Shown here: positions 9,879 through 21,000 of the stretch, piece by piece
Numbering within the stretch: the first letter of the stretch is position 1
How the letters are laid out: each line of letters starts with the position of its first letter
Assembly: GCA_003427395.1 (NCBI GenBank)
Contig: BFEA01000039.1
Coordinates: 730,129-776,960 of the forward strand
Reading direction: 5' to 3'
DNA: 46,832 bases
Origin: Chara braunii
Taxonomy: Eukaryota > Streptophyta > Charophyceae > Charales > Characeae
Position numbers and translations under genes: made by a program
The notes under the pieces: generated by a model
The model's database searches: none
What the model saw: only the letters and a program-made list of their open reading frames with translations
What the model was told of the DNA's origin: nothing

Positions 9879-12800
9879 TTAGGATTGAGCACAGAAAGAA
9901 CGCCCCACATCTGCCACCGACCAGACTGAGTTTGCCTTAAGCTTGAGATACTGCAGATCCATCAAGCCAAAGTGCGGATACCATCTCAAGCCTGTCTCCT
10001 TCTGATCTTCGACTCTAATAAAGGTATCACATTTGGTCATTTGTGCCCGATCGCCTGTTTCAGTGAGAACTGCCTGGGGCCCAGGGTCATAGTGCTTGGA
10101 GAGAAAGTCGTGAAGATCCCGCTTGAAGGTCCGGTCGTTAGTATTCTGATACTCCACATATGTGGTCCATGCCTTCAAGGTCATTCCCCCATACTGTTCT
10201 TGACCAATTGGGGACAATCATATTTTTCATTTTCAGCTTCTCTTCCTGACAGGAATAACAAAATTCCTCTTCGAAGGTTGTGGTCTGTTGGCGAGTCCTT
10301 TTTCGAGGATATGTCTTAATTTTTGTCTTTTGCATGCATCCTGTGAAACAGGCGTGGGGAAAGAGACTAACCCTTCCTGTACGTGATGTCCTTGTGCAAA
10401 CCTTCTTGCACTAATGAGTAGTAATGACTATTTGTTTTGGTTGTTGCGTCGACTATTGTTCTTGTAAAAGCTTTTGCAACTGGTGTGACTCTAGCCCATG
10501 CTGCACCTCTTGTTGTTGCAGCCCTGGATCTTGCAACAACAACATCTGCTTATCACTCTTAAGTTGTTGAGAGTATTGCAATATTTGTTGGGATATCTTC
10601 CCTGCTCCGGTAACTGTAGCTCAGGTACTTGCCGCAAAAATTATTGTTGCGACTGACTGTTTTCACCAGATACTCCCTGAGGCTGCCCCACCAGTAGTTG
10701 TCCGGGCCTTGTATACTCTTTCCGTTGCTGTTTCTGCCGCTGTTGCTCTGAGTCTTTATCGAGCTTTAATTCTTCTGTCAAATTTCCCCCCCGTGGCGGT
10801 ATCAGATTTACATCCCCTCCTAGCGTAACCACTCCCCCCCTCCCTTGAATATCAGTCTGACTCTCATCCATGACTAATATTATTTCTTTTATTTTAGTTT
10901 TTTTTTTTTCTTCTTCTTCTTTCTCATTTTTATTACCCTACATCTCTGCCACATTCTGAGTGTCAGACTTTGTACATTCATGTGACCCAGGAGAGGCAAA
11001 TCCGAACCGCCACTAGGTCCTTGTTGTTCCTCCTGCACCGTTGTCTCCTCTTCTAACTCCTGACACGGTAAAATCCGGGACCCATAAAGTTGAGTCTCCT
11101 CTGAGAACACCGTCACCAATGCAGATTTAGATCCCTCCCCTTCCTGTGACTTACCTTGTGGAGGGGGGGGGCTGAAACATGGACATTACCCTTCGCAGCA
11201 TCCTCTTGCTTACCGTTGGCCAGCCTGTACCAGGAGGTAACCCCTGGTGCAGAACCTTTTTGAGGCTCGAACTGTTATTTAGCATGCTGACCAACTGAAT
11301 ATATGAACTATCCCAGAAATTGATGGTGACTGCCCCATACTTTGTCTTCAGTTGTTCGAGCAGCCAGTCTGTCGGCTGAGCGATATTCTGATCCATAGGG
11401 ATTTGAGATCGATCCTCTCCGTCATTAGGGGAGGGTGCCTCATCTATTGGAGCGTCAGATGAGGCTTGTTGGTCTACCTCCATCGTGGCCGATCGGAATG
11501 CGTCCTTGAAGGGATCATGGATCTCTTGTGCACCCAGGGATTCTCCTTGTGAGATATTCCCTATGTTCACTTCTTCCCCTTTGAAATTTTCCTTCACCAC
11601 TACCTGTTTTTTTATCTTATATTCTCAATGGTGTGATAATAAGTATTAATAACCCTCCCCTATTTGTAACTTTTTTTTTTTTTTCCCTTTTTTTTTTTCT
11701 AATAAGAGGTTGATCTTCTCCCATATCCTGGTCTCGTTCATTTTCCTTTTCCTGACTTTGTTCCATATGCATATCATTTCATTGATGTGTTCCTTCAATA
11801 TTAAACCTGCTTGGTGTGACTACATGACTGTCCTTGTCTGTGCCACCGACGACTTTGTTGCCTGTAATCCCTAGAAAGGAGGACGAAATGTCTTCCTGTA
11901 TATAGTTTTTGGGATCAGGTTCATATAATACTGCACTTTTAGCAGGACCAGTGACTGACATATAATCAGACCCAGAACCAGAACTAGGATTAGAATCCGG
12001 ACCAGATCCTGAACCAGAACCAGAACCAGAACCAGGCTTTGATTGGGTAGTCTGTGTAGCATTTCCTTATGGAAGGGGGGGGGAGGGAGTTGGAGGAGAC
12101 CAAGTATCGGGGGGTTTAGAGTCCCAATTTCGGCCACCCTCTCGCTTCCATGTCCAACCCTTTGGCCCTTGACTTTTACTAGATCCTTCAACATACACCC
12201 AACCCTCACGACCGGGATCCACTGTACGTCATACGTTAACTTTGAATGGATCATGAATGAGTCTGCCTATTGCTTTTTGCTTGCGCGCCGGATTTTGCGC
12301 ACAAGAAGAGTCAGAAAACAGGTGCCCATATGCTTTACAACGAAAACACTAAGGGCGCAACTTATGGGAAGTATGAATATGAAATTCTTTGCCCCCCACC
12401 CTGTAAGGAATAACATCATCGATGTGAAAAGGGACATCGGAGGGATGGTTTAGTGCAAGCATCAAATAATCATCTCTTCGTGCCGCATGTACTGAAAGTG
12501 GATCAATACAATCCACTATATCGTAAATCTCACCGAAGTCGTGTACGAATGCAACCTGAATCTCTATTAGGATATGCCGGAACTCAACCCAATAGTGATC
12601 CTCCATCATCTGACGATGTTTCTCATCTGGTCCCTGTTTTGCGGGAATGCACGGATAGATTTGGACTTATGAGCTATCGCACCTCAGCTTTCTCCAGTCA
12701 TCAATTATTCTTTTATCTTTTATCTGCACACTCAGTACCGTAAAGACTGTTAAGGACACGGGTTGGATAAAAACATCTTCGTTGACCGCCTCCTGACTGC

Positions 12801-12990
12801 CTTTAAACTGTGAGAGTCTTTTACCTATCCATTTTATCTTCTCATTTGTAGTCTTGTATGTCGCATTATCATGGAAGATCCAGTTGTTTGCATGTAGTTG
12901 GTAGATATAATCTCTTTCTGCAATCTTCTGGGATGGATAGGTCTTCACTATTGATTTCTTCCCCCCATTGTCAACTACTTCATTTTTCGA
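9879..12990 (-). pseudogene. LINE-2 ORF1 remnant (nucleic-acid-binding protein)
   Basis: The pieces read in order on the minus strand. At 12948-12667 is RDYIYQLHANNWIFHD. At 12609-12349 is ILIEIQVAFVHDFGEIYDIV then GGKEFHIHTSHKLRP, leading into a CCHC-like knuckle CFRCKAYGHLFSDSSC near 12300. Its H-to-last-C spacing is 6 rather than the usual 4. A GS-rich linker follows (PGSGSGSGSGSG, about 12030). At 11600-11151 is DPFKDAFRSATMEVD...TDWLLEQLKTK...LPPGTGWPTVS, matching LINE-3 ORF1. Near 9960-10080 is ETGLRWYPHFGLMDLQYLKL, the conserved C-terminal block. Stops and shifts break the frame. Known role of the family: RNA-binding partner in the retrotransposition RNP. Confidence 0.75.
10380..10640 (-). 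other. Gln-rich low-complexity part of LINE-2 ORF1
   Basis: TTGTTG-type triplets on the plus strand encode poly-Gln-like tracts on the minus strand between the ORF1 blocks (compare RQKQQRKEYTRPGQLL at about 10740). No separate gene is supported. Confidence 0.4.
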
Positions 12991-13102
12991 GGGGCTGATA
13001 AATTTTGATAGGAAGAAAGCGTGAACAGTTGGGAGATTAGAAAGTGGAATGCGGAGTGGTTGAGCTCATGGCCCCTTTCTTTTAATTTTCAGCATACTAG
13101 AT

Positions 13103-13176
13103 TGAAAGGGGTCTTTAAAAAAAATAATAAAAAAAAAAATAATAATAAAAAATAAAATAAAATGAAAGGGGTCTTT
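13103..13176. repeat. A-rich insert flanked by an exact 14-bp duplication
   Basis: TGAAAGGGGTCTTT occurs at 13103-13116 and 13163-13176. Only A-rich (A/AAT) sequence lies between them. This is the footprint expected from an insertion consisting almost only of a poly-A tail, later degenerated into AAT and AAAAT repeats. It lies in LINE-2 ORF1 or 5' sequence. Confidence 0.8.
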
Positions 13177-13240
13177 GACCTTATGAATCCAAGAGATTTA
13201 TGAGTTTTGATCATGTCCCCGAGCGAGACTCTGCCTCTTT

Positions 13241-13788
13241 TCACTCGGCTCTTCCCCTTCCCCCCCCTCCTCTTGCCCTCCTTCCTTCCTTCTTTCCCTT
13301 TCCCCCTTCCTTCCCCTCTACCTCGTTCGCCTCCTCTTCCTCCTCCCTACCATCCTCTCCCCCTGCCTTGCCTCCCTCCCCTCCTCCCTCTCTCTGCAAG
13401 GGGGGAAAGTCCTCATCCAATACTTCCACTAATTCTTTTGTTGCATTTATCTTTTCCAACTCCTTCTCCTTTCCCATCTTTCTTTGGTACATTTTCCACT
13501 CCTCTTTCATTCAATGTCGTCTGGCCCATTAGTAATCCAGTATAGGAAGAGCCCTGATGCGAGTGCCTTGCGATTGTTCCCTTTGGCTGACTGTATAGAT
13601 TGAGGAGGATGGGGGGTTGTCGTATCTTCTGAAAAAAACAGAGGATTCATCTTCATCATTCTTCCCTGGGGCAGTGTTGCCATACTCCCTTGTCCAATAT
13701 TGTTAGCAAGGAGAGAAGCCATAAGGGGAAAGATGCAAGTTATGATTGTTTGGTTCTTCCATCTTTCTGCTGAGAAGAGAAGAATCAC
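13241..13788 (-). pseudogene. Probable LINE-2 ORF1 N-terminal region
   Basis: Two minus-strand ORFs join across a single stop. One is MASLLANNIGQGSMATLPQG...ITNGPDDIE (within 13788-13507). The other is MKEEWKMYQRKMGKEKELEK followed by a Glu/Gly/Arg-rich tail (13510-13241). The tail comes from a CT-rich tract (13245-13400) and may be low-complexity expansion. Assignment to ORF1 rests on position just upstream of the other ORF1 pieces, not on a recognised domain. Confidence 0.4.
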
Positions 13789-13800
13789 AGTTAACTATAG

Positions 13801-14165
13801 ATAGTGAGTGACATTGTCGTTGCTTTTTCTCCTCTTCCGTTAAAATTTTATCGTCGGATACCACCGAGTGCTCCAATTGTTGATGCTTCCTTTTTATTCT
13901 GCAAAGCCATCTTAATTGGCGTTTGTAATTGTCTAACAGCTATCTGTCTCATTGCTAACATAAACATCAACATAAAACCTACTTGGCGATGAGAACGCTG
14001 ATGATAGTTCACACGTGTCATTTTTCTGATTGCTCTTATTACTGTCAGAGGCAGCTTCGACTGTTTTTTTTTTTTTTTTTTTTAGTTGGCTCTGAAAAAT
14101 CCCGTAATAATTTATTTATGGACTTGTGGAGAGTTGTGAGATCCCAATTATCAAATGCTCATGGA
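13801..14165. other. No gene seen; poly-T run
   Basis: This is likely the LINE-2 5' UTR or its flank. A T run at 14061-14083 may be the antisense poly-A tail of another, unidentified insertion. No conserved ORF was found. Confidence 0.4.
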
Positions 14166-15199
14166 TAATCAGGACAGTCGTCGGTCCACAGAGACCTATA
14201 CAGTTCACAAGAACCATGTAAACTCACGACGAAGAACAAATACACCAAAGCGAATCAACCCACCATACATCGAAATTGACAATAAGCCACAAGACACGTC
14301 GGAAGCCAGCATTGAAACTGACGACAAACCAAGCACAAGGAAGAAAGAAAGAACACCAAGACACATCAGAATCCCGAACGTGACAAATAGCCACGAAAAT
14401 GAATAAGCAATAGAGTACATGGCTATGAAGCTTGGACCGGAAGTGGGCAGCATGCCCAAGGATCTTGATAGTCGCCAAGCATCGGCGGATGACCCGACTA
14501 GTTTCCTCCGATCGCCGTATCGGAGCTTGTCAGGGGTCAGTGTCACATGAAAGACTGACGCGTCAACACCACAATATATAGCAAACACACAGACCAGACT
14601 AGACTCCTAACCACTCAGGGAGACAGCTAGAAAGGACCACCAACCGATGTTAAAACGAAGAACTAGAAGGAACTAGAACTAGAAAGGACAGGAACAAAGG
14701 CCCAGAAAAGCAGCCCGGACCAACGGTTCAGGCCCAAGCCAAACCGGTCAACAGAGGTTTCCAGATAACCACAAACGATCAGCAACAGAAGGCTACACGA
14801 CTCAGCCTAAAGCATGGACCGGCAAACTTGCCCCAAACCAGCATCCCTGGTTCGAGACCCACTACCGCAAGTGCGCACAAGGGGTCGTACATAAGGCCAA
14901 CCCTCCAAGCTACCGCAATTCTGCAACCAATAGCCCCCTGCCCAAACCACCAATCATCCAATCAACCATAAAACACCGCGCATTGATTATCTGAGTCACG
15001 TTCGGATCAATTCCAAACAACCCATAGTCACCTCCAATCCAGAAAGCCCACCCCTAAACGACGGGAAAAACTTAACATCTATCTCCTACGTCAGCTACCA
15101 CCCATCGTCAATCGAAACAGTTCAGTCCCCTGCATTCGTACCGAATCCCCACCCCCCAGGGAGAAGTACTCCACACTCCATGTTTTGTTCATGTCACGG
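14166..15199. other. Unassigned; possibly downstream part of the Penelope-like element
   Basis: ORFs occur on both strands (+ 14155-14406, Lys/Arg/Thr-rich; - 14588-14205, hydrophobic) but neither matches a family I recognise. The PLE reverse transcriptase lies immediately upstream on the minus strand. A C-terminal GIY-YIG endonuclease would be expected about here, but I could not find its motifs. Confidence 0.3.
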
Positions 15200-16365
15200 C
15201 TAATGCCAACCAGTTAGGCAATCGACCCATCCATCCCAAATTCCCCCAAACTTCGTTGAAAAATTACGATGCGCTTGGTCAAAAATCCAATCACGAAAGC
15301 CCCGCAACCTGAGTTCCACCTTCAGAGTGAATAAGAATGTTGCCTTAGCCCCAACCAAGTTGGTAAAACGTTTGACCAGATGCAAGAACGACCCTACCAC
15401 AACTAACTTCTGGTGTTTGCTCACATAAGAGCAGTTGTCCTGCAAACTATGGAATCGGATACCCTGTTGGAGTATACAATTCGGATTCTTATGGGTCGCC
15501 GAGCATCTCACCCCAATCAGCCAGTCGAAAACAGAAACGGAGCACCCAAGGAAATTCCAGACTTTAGAACGACCAGTGCATTCCAGCGTTGAACTCTTGT
15601 CATAGGATCGTTGAAACTTCCTCAAAATTCTTTCAGCCTTCGTCAAACTTCCTCGGAATTCTTTCAGCCTTTGTCCTTCACTCAACATCTCCCTTCACAT
15701 ATCTGACGAAAATTGAAACATCATCAATCAATCTCACCCCATGCACCAAACTCCAATCACATCCCAAGGACAGCAGAAACGTAAACTAAGAGAAAATGCA
15801 GAGAAGACAGACGACCGCAGGGCTTGAAGGTTTGCCCATTGGGATACCTATGATCTGACGAAAGATCCGGCGACAAGCAGAAGTAAAAGTGTTGGAGAGA
15901 TCGAACAATAGGACGAGACGAAGAATTCCAAAGTCAATTAACTGCCAACCTTCCGCCACCTTCCCTCTTACCAACATAGCCCATTTTCCATCTTTCTTGA
16001 CTGCCGCTCCCTTGACCCCCCGGCATTTCCCAGAAGTCAACAATCCAATCCAATGCCCTCACGATGGAGTCGTGCGGGAGATTGCAAAACATTTCTTTAA
16101 CATCAAACGCTGCTGACAACAAGCCATCTCCCCGACCCAATCCTTTGTTTATCTCATCCAAACTAGCCACCAACAAATCAGTGCTCTTTAAGTTAAAGTG
16201 GGAATTGCGAGGGAGTTGCTAGACCAAGAGGTTAATTACCTGCGACACCTTCCGACAGGCCCGTACACTACATTCAGTCTGTGAAGGGCAAATAGGTCTC
16301 CATTTGGAGATGTCCTTATGCTTTGGAATAGCGTAGGCTTTGCCAACACTCCCTCTAGCATCCCA
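15200..16365 (-). pseudogene. Penelope-like reverse transcriptase remnant
   Basis: Read on the minus strand, RT motifs occur in the right order. IPKHKDISKWRPICPSQ is at about 16340-16290. AAFDVKEMFCNLPHDSIVRA is at about 16110-16070 (motif A, catalytic Asp). FRQIIGIPMGKPSSPAVVCL is at about 15865-15805 (motif B). RLIDDVSIFVRYVKGDVE is at about 15740-15688 (motif C, Asp-Asp at 15722-15727). A post-RT region (15688-15200) has KLVVVGSFLHLVKRFTNL and LKVELRLRGFRDWIFDQAH. The FDVK..F.NLPH and GIPMGKP.SPA forms resemble Penelope-like elements rather than L1. There are stops and at least two frame changes. LINE-3 and the duplication arm A border its 5' side. Another RT class cannot be excluded without a search. 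Confidence 0.65.
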
Positions 16366-16424
16366 TTTTGCATACACAGCGAGCTGTAGAACAAATACAA
16401 ATCCCCATGGTGCTCTGAGGGCAT
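16366..16424 (+). repeat. Left piece of duplication arm A, cut off by LINE-3
   Basis: It contains GAGCTGTAGAACAAATACAA and GGTGCTCTGAGGGCAT. It aligns with 26940-27001 of arm B. The remainder of arm A resumes at 23032 on the other side of LINE-3. Confidence 0.8.
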
Positions 16425-17971
16425 ACCTGACTCCTCATTCAACTCAAGTAGGAGAGGTGAGTGTAGGTAATGCTCCCACTACTGATTTATCAGTCAGTGA
16501 CAAAACCCTTGGGGGAGTAGAAGGTGTCCCGATGGATATTGATCCCCTCAAGGATGCATTTGGTACAGAACCAATGGAAATTGAGGTAGTTGATCCCATT
16601 CTCCCCCCCCCATCGATTGAAGTAACNATGACATCCACTAATGCTGATGTTTCACTGCCCTCCCTAGTCAATATGGTTATTTTACAAATAGCTGATTGGT
16701 TGCTCTTCAATCTTAAAAACCAGCATCCAGATATACCTCAGGATAACTGGCCCCTTTTTCTGCAAGAACTCATCCCAGTGTTGGAAAGTAGTAAGAGTTT
16801 GGAAACCTTCCTAATGCATGTCCCACCAAGGGGTGTATCATGGGAATATATCAGTTCCAAGCTTCTCCATATTGTTTCTAATCGTCTCAATGAGGGATTC
16901 TGGCCCAACGCCCTTCCTATTCCCAGTACCCACCCAATGTTGTGTCAATCAGAGGTAAGGAATGAAGAAGGACTAAATGGGCAGCTGGGTAATGGTCCTG
17001 ATGACCCTACCGACCTTCAAAAGGATACCTCCTCAGGAAACTCGGATCTTAGTTCACCCCTTCAGTCAGTTCAGCAGGAAGGTCAAAGCCAGGTGTTTAA
17101 GGAAGTCATATCAACGCTTACGGGGAAGAAAAAAATTCTGCACATCTCTCAAAAGCAGCAATCCTCATCGCAAAAGAAGCATAGTCAAGGGCTTATTGAA
17201 TGGGATCCCGAATCGTTGGAGGGGCAGGAGAATAAGGTGTCTCCTGAACCATCTACTAGCAAACCGAATCTAGAGGACATTATGGTCGAAGTTTCCCAGA
17301 ATATTGTGTCCAAGGATCTTTCGACCAAAGTAGTGTTGTTCGATCATTCTAAGACACCTCCTGACAATCAGGCTGTCGTGGTCATTGATGATGATCAGGA
17401 GGTCAATCTTAGTCCTCAACTCTCGCTCTCTCCCCAACCCCCTCTTCTGGACTTGGAGTCATAACTAACCAGTAAGAGACAAAGACTTAAACATCGAATG
17501 ACCAAAGGACAAGGACTACTTTCCCCCACAAAGATGGGAACAACACTCCTGCCAGTGAAAAACCAAGGAGGAGTATGGGAGGTAGGTTTATCTGAACCTC
17601 AGTCCGCAGCCTATGGGGAAGTAACATTACTAGGATCTGCTTCGCCCCCCCCCTCTCCCTCTTCCTCGGTGATAGACATCCTTAACTTTGCTAAATCATA
17701 TTTCCCATCAGGAAGAAAAACTTTGTTATCGATTAATGAGGGTGAGGAAAGATTGGCGGAAGGAGACGTATTTCTAAAATACGACGCTACTAAAAATATG
17801 GGTCTCAAATGGTTCAGTCAAGACGCCCTGAGTGAGATTCAACTCCTCAAGCTAAAAGCTAATGTTTTTTTGTTTGAAATGGATGTTGATACTCTGCTAA
17901 TTAGGATGCTTGCTCAGAAGACACTGATGACAGGTGGGATATTGGATACTGAACAATGGATGAATCTTTGA
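16425..17971 (+). pseudogene. LINE-3 ORF1, 5'-truncated, one in-frame stop
   Basis: The open frame entering from the flank (nominal ATG at 16340) belongs to the neighbouring repeat. LINE sequence starts at 16425. Conserved blocks shared with LINE-2 ORF1 are PMDIDPLKDAFGTEPMEIE, ADWLLFNLKNQHPDIPQDNW and VPPRGVSWEYISSKLLHIVS. The acidic or Gln/Ser-rich middle has no recognised domain. A single TAA at 17462 splits the frame; the second part, MTKGQGLL (17498), continues in the same frame and ends with FLKYDATKNMGLKWFSQDAL and IQLLKLKANVF. The CCHC knuckle seen in LINE-2 is missing because of the truncation. The gap to ORF2 is 54 bases. Confidence 0.8.
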
Positions 17972-18025
17972 CTTATCCTTTGTCCTGTTATTCAAAACAT
18001 AACTCACTGTTTATTGTTTTATTAA

Positions 18026-21000
18026 ATGGATTCTAGAGTAATAGATGTCCTTTATAATAAAGATAGAGCTTGGAAAATCCCAAGAAGGAATGCGGACATC
18101 GACATCAGATCATGGAATGTTAATGGTCTAGCTTCGGCTAAGTCTCAAAAAAATAATGCCATATTTGACCAATTGAGAGGTATAGGGGGTAGAGAGTGGT
18201 CGGATGTTATATGCATTCAGGAAACTCATCTCATGGATTCAGATCAACATAATTATTGTCATAAACAAATGTGGCCTTATACAGCCATCAGAGTCCATGT
18301 CCCCCCCCCGTCCGGGCAGTGCCGGAGTCGCTATCTGGATTCCTCCAGGTTCCAAAATAAAACCGGTTTATTGGGACGTCGATAAAGTAGAAGGCATGTG
18401 GGCATTTATCCTGGCAATGTTGGAGCTAAAAGTTATTGGCATTCTTTGTATATATGCTCCCAACGATGTTGGGGATCGTCAACGTTTTTTTGATTCCCTT
18501 CCCCCTATCCTCCCTATAGGGATTCCGGTCATTATAACAAGTGATTTTAATGCTGTCCCGGATAGATTTCTTGATAGATGGAATATTCTTAATCCCTGTC
18601 CAGCTTATGTGGAGGCAGATGAGATTATGCTGACAAACTTCTCCCACAACTTAAATCTCTTTGATTCTTTCAGGCGTTTGAATCCTTCGAAGAATTCTTA
18701 TACATGCTTTCGAAGGAATCAAGCCAGATCGCTCACAAAGTCTCGTATAGACCTTATCTTTATCTCAGAAGATTTGGAAGGCGCAATTCAGATGACAAAT
18801 TTTTGTTCAAGAAGTCCCTTTTTGGGTCTAGATCATGCCATGTGCGTAACCATCCTCTCCTTGGGGAAAAAGCCAGATCAAGGTTGAGGATTTTATAAAC
18901 TTAATACAACCCATCTTAAGATTGACTCTTTCAAATCAGTTATTAAGGATGTATGGTCATTTTGGAGGACTCAGAGGGACATTTTAGGAAATGACGTACT
19001 CTGGTTTAATAATGGGTTACTCTTTTTAAGTCGTAAATGCAATGAATACTCGATAGCGTTGGCTAAGGAACGTCATTCTTCTGAAACTAATATATATCAA
19101 CGTATTCATCAATTGCAACAATCAAAAGAAGAGGAAAGAGACCCAGAAATGCAAAATGAAATGGCTAAAGAAAGTCAAGTCCTTGAAGGCCAACTACTTA
19201 AATATATGAAATATAGATGGCAAGGAATGAAGATTCGTGGTGGAATTCGTAAATTTCATACGGAAGGAGCCATGGATGTAAGATTTTTTGCCATGGCTAA
19301 AGTAAGGACAGGCAGAACTCTGATAGAGGCTCTAGCACATCCCCATTATCTAAATGGGCCGCTAGAGGTGTCAATAGCAGGATGTACTAAAATTGCTAGG
19401 GACTTCTTCAAGGACCTTTTTCTTTCACAAAATAGTGACATTCCCTTGGATAAATGCACAAAGGAAATAGAAGAGTTCGTTATCCCTTTATCTAAGTCAC
19501 TCTCTCAGCATCAGAGAGAACAACTGGAATTGCCCCTAACTAAAGATGAAATATGGTCTGCCCTATTATTAATGGACGAAGACAAGACCCCAGGGATTGA
19601 CGGTCTTCCAAAAGAACTCTGGGAAGTCTTGTGGGAATTCATCTCCCAAGATTTCATGGATTTCTATCAGGCAGTATGGGACTCAGGTGATATGGGAGAG
19701 ATAGTAGGGCAAGGGGTGTTGATCCTTCTCTATAAGAAAGGTGATAAATATAACATTAGGAATTACCGACATATCACTCTGCTCACTGTGGTTTATAAGT
19801 TGATTTCAAAAACTTTTACGATTCGCCTGAATAAATTCATTGCGGAAATTATTCACCCCTTGCAAACTGGATTTATTCAAGGAAGGAATATCCACGATAA
19901 TATTTTGCTCATAAATGAACTTATCAAGATTTCTCGTCAGTCTAAGCACAATGCGACATTTATATTCATTGACTTTGAAAAAGCATATGATCATGTTGAT
20001 TGATTTTTCTTAGATAAATGTCTAGAGAAGTTGAACTTTGGTCCATATTTTAGGAGATGGATCAATATTTTGCATAAAAATGTCACAACAAGAGTCATGG
20101 TCAATGAAAATGTAGCACCCCCCATTTCTCTTCAGAGATTTGTAAGGCAAGGCGACCCCATTGCTCCTCTTCTCTTTGTGATAATTATGGAAGCCTTTGC
20201 AGCTAACATAAGACATCATAAAGACATCAGGCGAATCCAGGTCTCCTCTATCCCTGAGGAAGCAGTCCCAGTTTGCTCTCTCTTTGCTGATGACCTCTTT
20301 CTGATGGTTGATGCTTCACATGAAAATTTAGAAGCCATCAAAAGACTGATGGATACTTTCTGTAAACTCTTTGATATGAAAGTCAATTGGGGGAATAAAA
20401 CACTAGGTTGGTGGATCCATCATCAAGGAGTGAGACCCCCGGAACCTTCCTGCATTAAGTGGGTGCACCATAACGTACCAATCAGAGTGCTAGGAGTATC
20501 CCTTTCAGTCACAGGTAAACCCATCTCCACCAATGAAGGGATTTTACAACAGGCAAGGTTGAAACTTGATTTGTGGAAGGATAAACAAACATCCCTGTTT
20601 GGTAGAACCTTAATTATTAACAATGTCATATTGGCCTCAATATGGTATAAATCGGCTTTTTGGACTTTGGACAAAGGAAACCTTAAAATCTTCAAGAGAC
20701 AATTAGCGGCCTTCATGTGGCGTGGAGATCATGAAAGATCCAACGTCATTAGCAGAGTGGCTTGGTTGTCCATTATCCAACCTAAAACAAAAGGGGGTCT
20801 TGGAATAATCGACCCCAACACTCAATAAATGACTCTCTCTTTTCAATGGATCAAACGACTTATATTCAATCCCAACACCCCTTGGTCCTTCCTAGCCCTT
20901 GAACAGATAAAAAGATTAAATTCTCCGGTCCCTGATCACATAGATTCCCTAATGTGGCTGAAAAACCTTGCATAGTCCTTACCTAGAGGCTCTCAAGGCC

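Larger units (their letters stand above)
4912..13800 (-). mobile_element. LINE-2: long, decayed L1-type retrotransposon, antisense
   Basis: Read on the minus strand it has ORF1 pieces (13788 to 9879), ORF2 pieces (9813 to 5191), a 3' UTR with the shared 3'-end module, and a poly-A tail that appears as 37 T at 4912-4948. It is far longer than LINE-1 and may approach full length. The 5' end is uncertain and no TSD was found, since the left flank GGTGGTTTAAC does not recur near 13800-14100. It is more diverged than LINE-1 and LINE-3 and contains many stops and small indels. Confidence 0.85.

Noticed and set aside
13980-14000. CTGATGA at about 13997 as another hammerhead
   Set aside because: No GAAA at a suitable distance and no stem pairing. 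Other CTGATGA or TCATCAG matches (1971, 6888, 9425, 24598, 43107) also fail.
4912-14083. A TSD for LINE-2
   Set aside because: The flank GGTGGTTTAAC left of the poly-T was not found near the presumed 5' end, so LINE-2 borders are only approximate.
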